DNA of 16,223 bases, from contig PXSZ01000075.1 of the NCBI GenBank assembly GCA_003023105.1, positions 1 to 16,223 on the forward strand, read 5' to 3'. The position numbers and the translations under genes are program-made. The notes beneath the pieces are model-generated. The model saw only the letters and a program-made list of their open reading frames with translations, made no database searches and was not told the origin of the DNA. Shown one piece after another: positions 13,629 through 16,223 of the stretch. Source of the DNA: Bacteroidetes bacterium QH_10_64_37. Its GTDB lineage: Bacteria; Bacteroidota; Rhodothermia; Rhodothermales; Salinibacteraceae. Within the stretch, counting starts at the first letter, position 1; every line of letters begins with the position of its first letter.

Positions 13629-14816
13629 ATGGCCAACGAGACATCTACGCAGGACCCCGACGTACGGGACGAGGAAGACCCTCAGACGCTCGAAGAGGCC
13701 TCTCCTGAGGAGACCGACGACGCATCTCCCCCTGAGTCCGACTCCACGGACGACACCTCCGAATCGGGCGAGGCAGACGCCGCCGATACCGAGATTACGC
13801 CCACGGATACGGAAGAAGCTTCTGAAGAATCGGCCCCGGAGGCTGAAGCTGAGACTGCCGACGCTGAAGACGAAACGGCGTCTCAGGAGCCCACGGAGAC
13901 GGCCGAAGACACCGAAGACGCGGCCCCGGACACCGAGGCCGACGTTGCCGAGGAGACGGACGAGTCGGCGTCCGAGACGCCCGTGGACACTGAGGAATCG
14001 GCTCCCGAAGCCGACACCGACGTTGCTGAGGACACGGACCGCGAGGACGGGGCGCACGAGGAGACCGAGGAGGAAGGCGACGACGAAGAGACTTCCCACC
14101 GCGTCACCGTCGAGGAGCTTCTGAAGGCCGGAGCCCACTTCGGCCACCTCACGAGCCGGTGGAATCCGCGGATGGAGAAATACATCTTCATGGAGCGGAA
14201 TAACATCCACATCATCGACCTAATGCAAACGCAGGTCTTCCTCGACGAGGCCGCCGACGCCGCCCGGCGCTTTGCCAATCGGGGAAAGAAGATCCTGTTT
14301 GCAGGCACCAAGAAGCAGGCACAGGACATCCTGCGCGAGCACGCCGAGGAGTGCAGCATGCCCCACATGGTGGACCGGTGGCTCGGCGGCACCATGACCA
14401 ACTTCCAGACCATCCGGAAGTCCATCCGCCGCATGGAGGAGATCGAGCGCATGGACCGGGACGGCACGCTCGACAAGCTGAAGAAAAAGGAGAAGCTGAT
14501 GCGGCTGCGCGAGCACGAGAAGCTCGAAAACACGCTCGGCGGCATCCGCGACATGGCCAACCTGCCCGGCGCCATTTACATTGTCGACGTGCAGCGGGAA
14601 GACATTGCGGTAAGCGAGGCGAACAACCTCGGGATTCCGATCATCGCGATGGTCGACACCAACGGCAACCCAAAGAACATCGACTACCCCATCCCGGTCA
14701 ACGACGACGCGCTCAGCTCAATTGAGCTCGTAACCTCCACCGTTACGGACGCCATCCAGGAGGGCCTGCAGGAGCGCAAGATGGAGAAGGAGGCCAAAAA
14801 GAAGGCCGCCCAGTAG
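13629..14816 (+). CDS. rpsB: Ribosomal protein S2 with a long acidic N-terminal extension
   Basis: S2 is a small-subunit protein. The core starts near residue 158 (HRVTVEELLKAGAHFGH) and contains the family signatures: NPRMEKYIFMERNNIHIIDL, KILFAGTKKQAQ, RWLGGTMTNFQTI, LPGAIYIVDV and GIPIIAMVDTN. The core (about 238 residues) is the normal length. Before it lie about 157 residues made almost only of Asp, Glu, Ala, Thr, Ser and Pro; 68 of the 157 are acidic, with two Arg and no Lys. A unit APDTEADVAEETD (99-111) recurs as APEADTDVAEDTD (125-137). The ATG at 13629 gives the whole extension; no other ATG in this frame occurs before the core, and GC-rich codon use is uniform. It precedes tsf by 56 bp. 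Confidence 0.95.
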   Translation: MANETSTQDPDVRDEEDPQTLEEASPEETDDASPPESDSTDDTSESGEADAADTEITPTDTEEASEESAPEAEAETADAEDETASQEPTETAEDTEDAAPDTEADVAEETDESASETPVDTEESAPEADTDVAEDTDREDGAHEETEEEGDDEETSHRVTVEELLKAGAHFGHLTSRWNPRMEKYIFMERNNIHIIDLMQTQVFLDEAADAARRFANRGKKILFAGTKKQAQDILREHAEECSMPHMVDRWLGGTMTNFQTIRKSIRRMEEIERMDRDGTLDKLKKKEKLMRLREHEKLENTLGGIRDMANLPGAIYIVDVQREDIAVSEANNLGIPIIAMVDTNGNPKNIDYPIPVNDDALSSIELVTSTVTDAIQEGLQERKMEKEAKKKAAQ

Positions 14817-14872
14817 TCCCCGCGTCGACCGCACGCACTTGCTGAACGACTTCCCCCCGATCTTCCGACGAC

Positions 14873-15703
14873 ATGAGTGTTTCCGCCAAACAGGTGAAAG
14901 AGTTGCGCGACGCCACCGGCGTCGGCATGATGGATTGCAAGAAGGCCCTGAAGGAGGCCGATGGCGACTTCGACGAGGCCGTCAGCATTCTCCGGAAGAA
15001 GGGGCAGGAGGTGGCCTCGGACCGGGCCGCCGCGGAGGCCGACGAGGGCCTCGTGGTGACGGCCGTGTCCGAGGACGGCACTGCCGGCACCATCGTGGAA
15101 ATCAACTGCGAGACCGACTTCGTCGCCCGCAACGACGACTTTCAGGAGTTCGCCGAAACGGTGGCCGAGTGCGCGCTCGAGGAGAAGCCCGAGGACCTGG
15201 ACGAGCTCGACTCGCTCACGTACGAGGACGACGTGACGGTGGAGGACGAGCTGGTGGCCCTTACGGGCCGCATTGGCGAGAAGCTCGCGATCCGCCGCTT
15301 CGACGTCCTCGAAAGCGAGGCCGGCCAGATCATCTCCTACGTGCACCCGGGCTCGAAGCTCGGCGTGCTCGTGGAGGTCCATGGCGACGGAGAGGTCGAT
15401 GAGGCCGGCCGCGACGTGGCCATGCAGGTGGCGGCCCTCGAACCAATCGCCGTTACCCGGGGCGAAGTGCCCGAAGAGGTAAAAGAAGAAGAGCGCGAGG
15501 TCGCCCGAGAAGCGGCCATCAACGAAGGCAAGCCCGAACACGTCATCGACAACATCGTGGAGGGCAAGCTCGAACGCTTCTTCGAGGACCACGTGCTTTT
15601 GGAGCAGGCCTTCGTGAAGGACTCCTCGGTTTCGGTGAAGGAGATGCTTGACGACGCGGGCCTCTCGGTGAAGCGATTCACCCGATACGCCCTCGGTGAC
15701 TAG
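14873..15703 (+). CDS. tsf: Elongation factor Ts
   Basis: EF-Ts releases GDP from EF-Tu so that EF-Tu can be recharged with GTP. The 276-residue product begins with the UBA-like N-terminal domain ([19 protein letters not shown], 8-26) and has the signature [17 protein letters not shown] (72-88), followed by the core and dimerisation parts, ending in [14 protein letters not shown]. The protein is strongly acidic, like its neighbours. It follows rpsB, the usual order, and is separated from pyrH by a 268-bp spacer holding a palindromic array. Confidence 0.97.
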   Translation: MSVSAKQVKELRDATGVGMMDCKKALKEADGDFDEAVSILRKKGQEVASDRAAAEADEGLVVTAVSEDGTAGTIVEINCETDFVARNDDFQEFAETVAECALEEKPEDLDELDSLTYEDDVTVEDELVALTGRIGEKLAIRRFDVLESEAGQIISYVHPGSKLGVLVEVHGDGEVDEAGRDVAMQVAALEPIAVTRGEVPEEVKEEEREVAREAAINEGKPEHVIDNIVEGKLERFFEDHVLLEQAFVKDSSVSVKEMLDDAGLSVKRFTRYALGD

Positions 15704-15863
15704 CAGACTTGACGTTTGGGTGGGGCTTGTCGATTGATGCTAGGGCCGGGTGGGCCGTGATGCTGGCGGCGTCATCCGGCCTTGCGTACGCCGGGACGTG
15801 ACGGCAGCGACCGCCGCGCCGGGCCCCGGGGTTGCGTCTCCACTCGTGTCATTCCTCAGGATC

Positions 15864-15941
15864 GTGAGACGCGATGCGTGAGACGACACGGAGCCTCACA
15901 GGAAACGGTGTATCACGAATTACTCGTCACGCATCACGCAC
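15864..15941. repeat. Palindromic 7-nt periodic array D (GTGA-type) between tsf and pyrH
   Basis: Heptamers GTGAGAC (15864), GCGATGC (15871), GTGAGAC (15878) and GACACGG (15885) face an inverted arm with GTATCAC (15910), GAATTAC (15917), TCGTCAC (15924) and GCATCAC (15931). The words are of the same GTGA type as array A, 12 kb away. Confidence 0.75.
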
Positions 15942-15971
15942 AACAGCCGCACAACAGACCGGTTTGCTTCC

Positions 15972-16223
15972 ATGAGCATTACCTCGCGAGACGCGTCGGG
16001 CTCCACTCTCACGTACGACCGTGTTCTCCTAAAGCTCAGTGGCGAGGCGCTGCTGGGGGGAAGCCGGGACTTCGGGATCGACGAGACGGTTCTCCGCAAC
16101 TACGCGAACGAGGTGAAGGACGCCGTAGAGACCGGGGCCGAGGTGGCCGTCGTCATTGGAGGGGGCAACATTTTTCGGGGCGTCGAGAACGCCATGCAGG
16201 GCATGACGCGCGCTCACGCCGAC
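15972..16223 (+). CDS. pyrH: UMP kinase, N-terminal part (cut by window edge)
   Basis: UMP kinase phosphorylates UMP to UDP in pyrimidine nucleotide synthesis. The first 84 residues are visible. After a short tail specific to this protein (SITSRDASGSTL) come the amino-acid-kinase family motifs: RVLLKLSGEAL (17-27) for phosphate binding, and VVIGGGNIFRG (60-70) for nucleotide binding, then NAMQGMTRAHAD at the edge. The ATG at 15972 is the first suitable start. It follows tsf on the same strand, as in many Bacteroidota. Confidence 0.95.
   Translation, partial: MSITSRDASGSTLTYDRVLLKLSGEALLGGSRDFGIDETVLRNYANEVKDAVETGAEVAVVIGGGNIFRGVENAMQGMTRAHAD

Noticed and set aside
13554..14210. A 218-codon minus-strand frame rich in Leu, Gly and Arg
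   Set aside because: It is the complement of the acidic rpsB extension; its composition follows from the GAx codons on the other strand.
15709..15740. TTGACG after tsf as a -35 box
   Set aside because: No acceptable -10 sequence lies 16-18 bases downstream.
3870..15941. Periodic arrays as CRISPR
   Set aside because: Units are 7-8 bases, in direct phase with no spacers, and the arms are inverted; there are no cas genes.

Overview
The window looks like a chromosome segment from a halophilic member of the Bacteroidota/Rhodothermota, most likely Salinibacter or a close relative. This is an inference from three things: GC-rich genes whose products are strongly acidic (the ribosomal protein S2 carries a 157-residue Asp/Glu-rich tail), the gene order rplM-rpsI-rpsB-tsf-pyrH, and start codons that are almost never preceded by a Shine-Dalgarno sequence.

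Layout. At the left edge lies the 5' end of an IS256-family transposase gene (minus strand, cut by the window). Positions 477-5288 form an accessory stretch: an unrecognised lipoprotein with an AT-rich C-terminal part, two small two-helix membrane proteins (1918-2124 and 3658-3873), an unrecognised acidic protein (2307-2870), and a DEAD-box helicase gene that looks broken. The helicase has lost the Q-motif region, and it has lost motifs V and VI with a change of frame.

From 11962 back to 5487 on the minus strand runs the fatty-acid/phospholipid cluster yceD(DUF177)-rpmF-plsX-fabH-fabD-[lipoprotein]-fabG. It makes ribosomal protein L32, the acyl-phosphate precursor for phospholipids, and the initiation and reduction enzymes of type II fatty-acid synthesis. 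acpP, usually next to fabG, is not here. On the plus strand from 12441 to the right edge runs the translation cluster rplM, rpsI, rpsB, tsf and the start of pyrH. The two clusters diverge from a 478-bp spacer.

The most unusual content is in the spacers. (1) A family of small, apparently non-coding, transposon-like elements is present. Two related copies (3888-3990 and 7263-7525, opposite orientation) have matched terminal inverted repeats and 3-bp TNA target duplications. One of them inserted into the 3' end of fabD and now supplies its last three codons and stop. The other interrupted a 7-bp periodic repeat array, and removing it on paper restores the periodicity. A third, less certain element lies at 10734-10906. 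(2) At least four spacers hold palindromic arrays with exact 7-nt periodicity (and one with 8-nt periodicity), each built from a different word, so they share architecture rather than sequence. I regard these arrays, and the element nested in one of them, as the best candidates for something undescribed.
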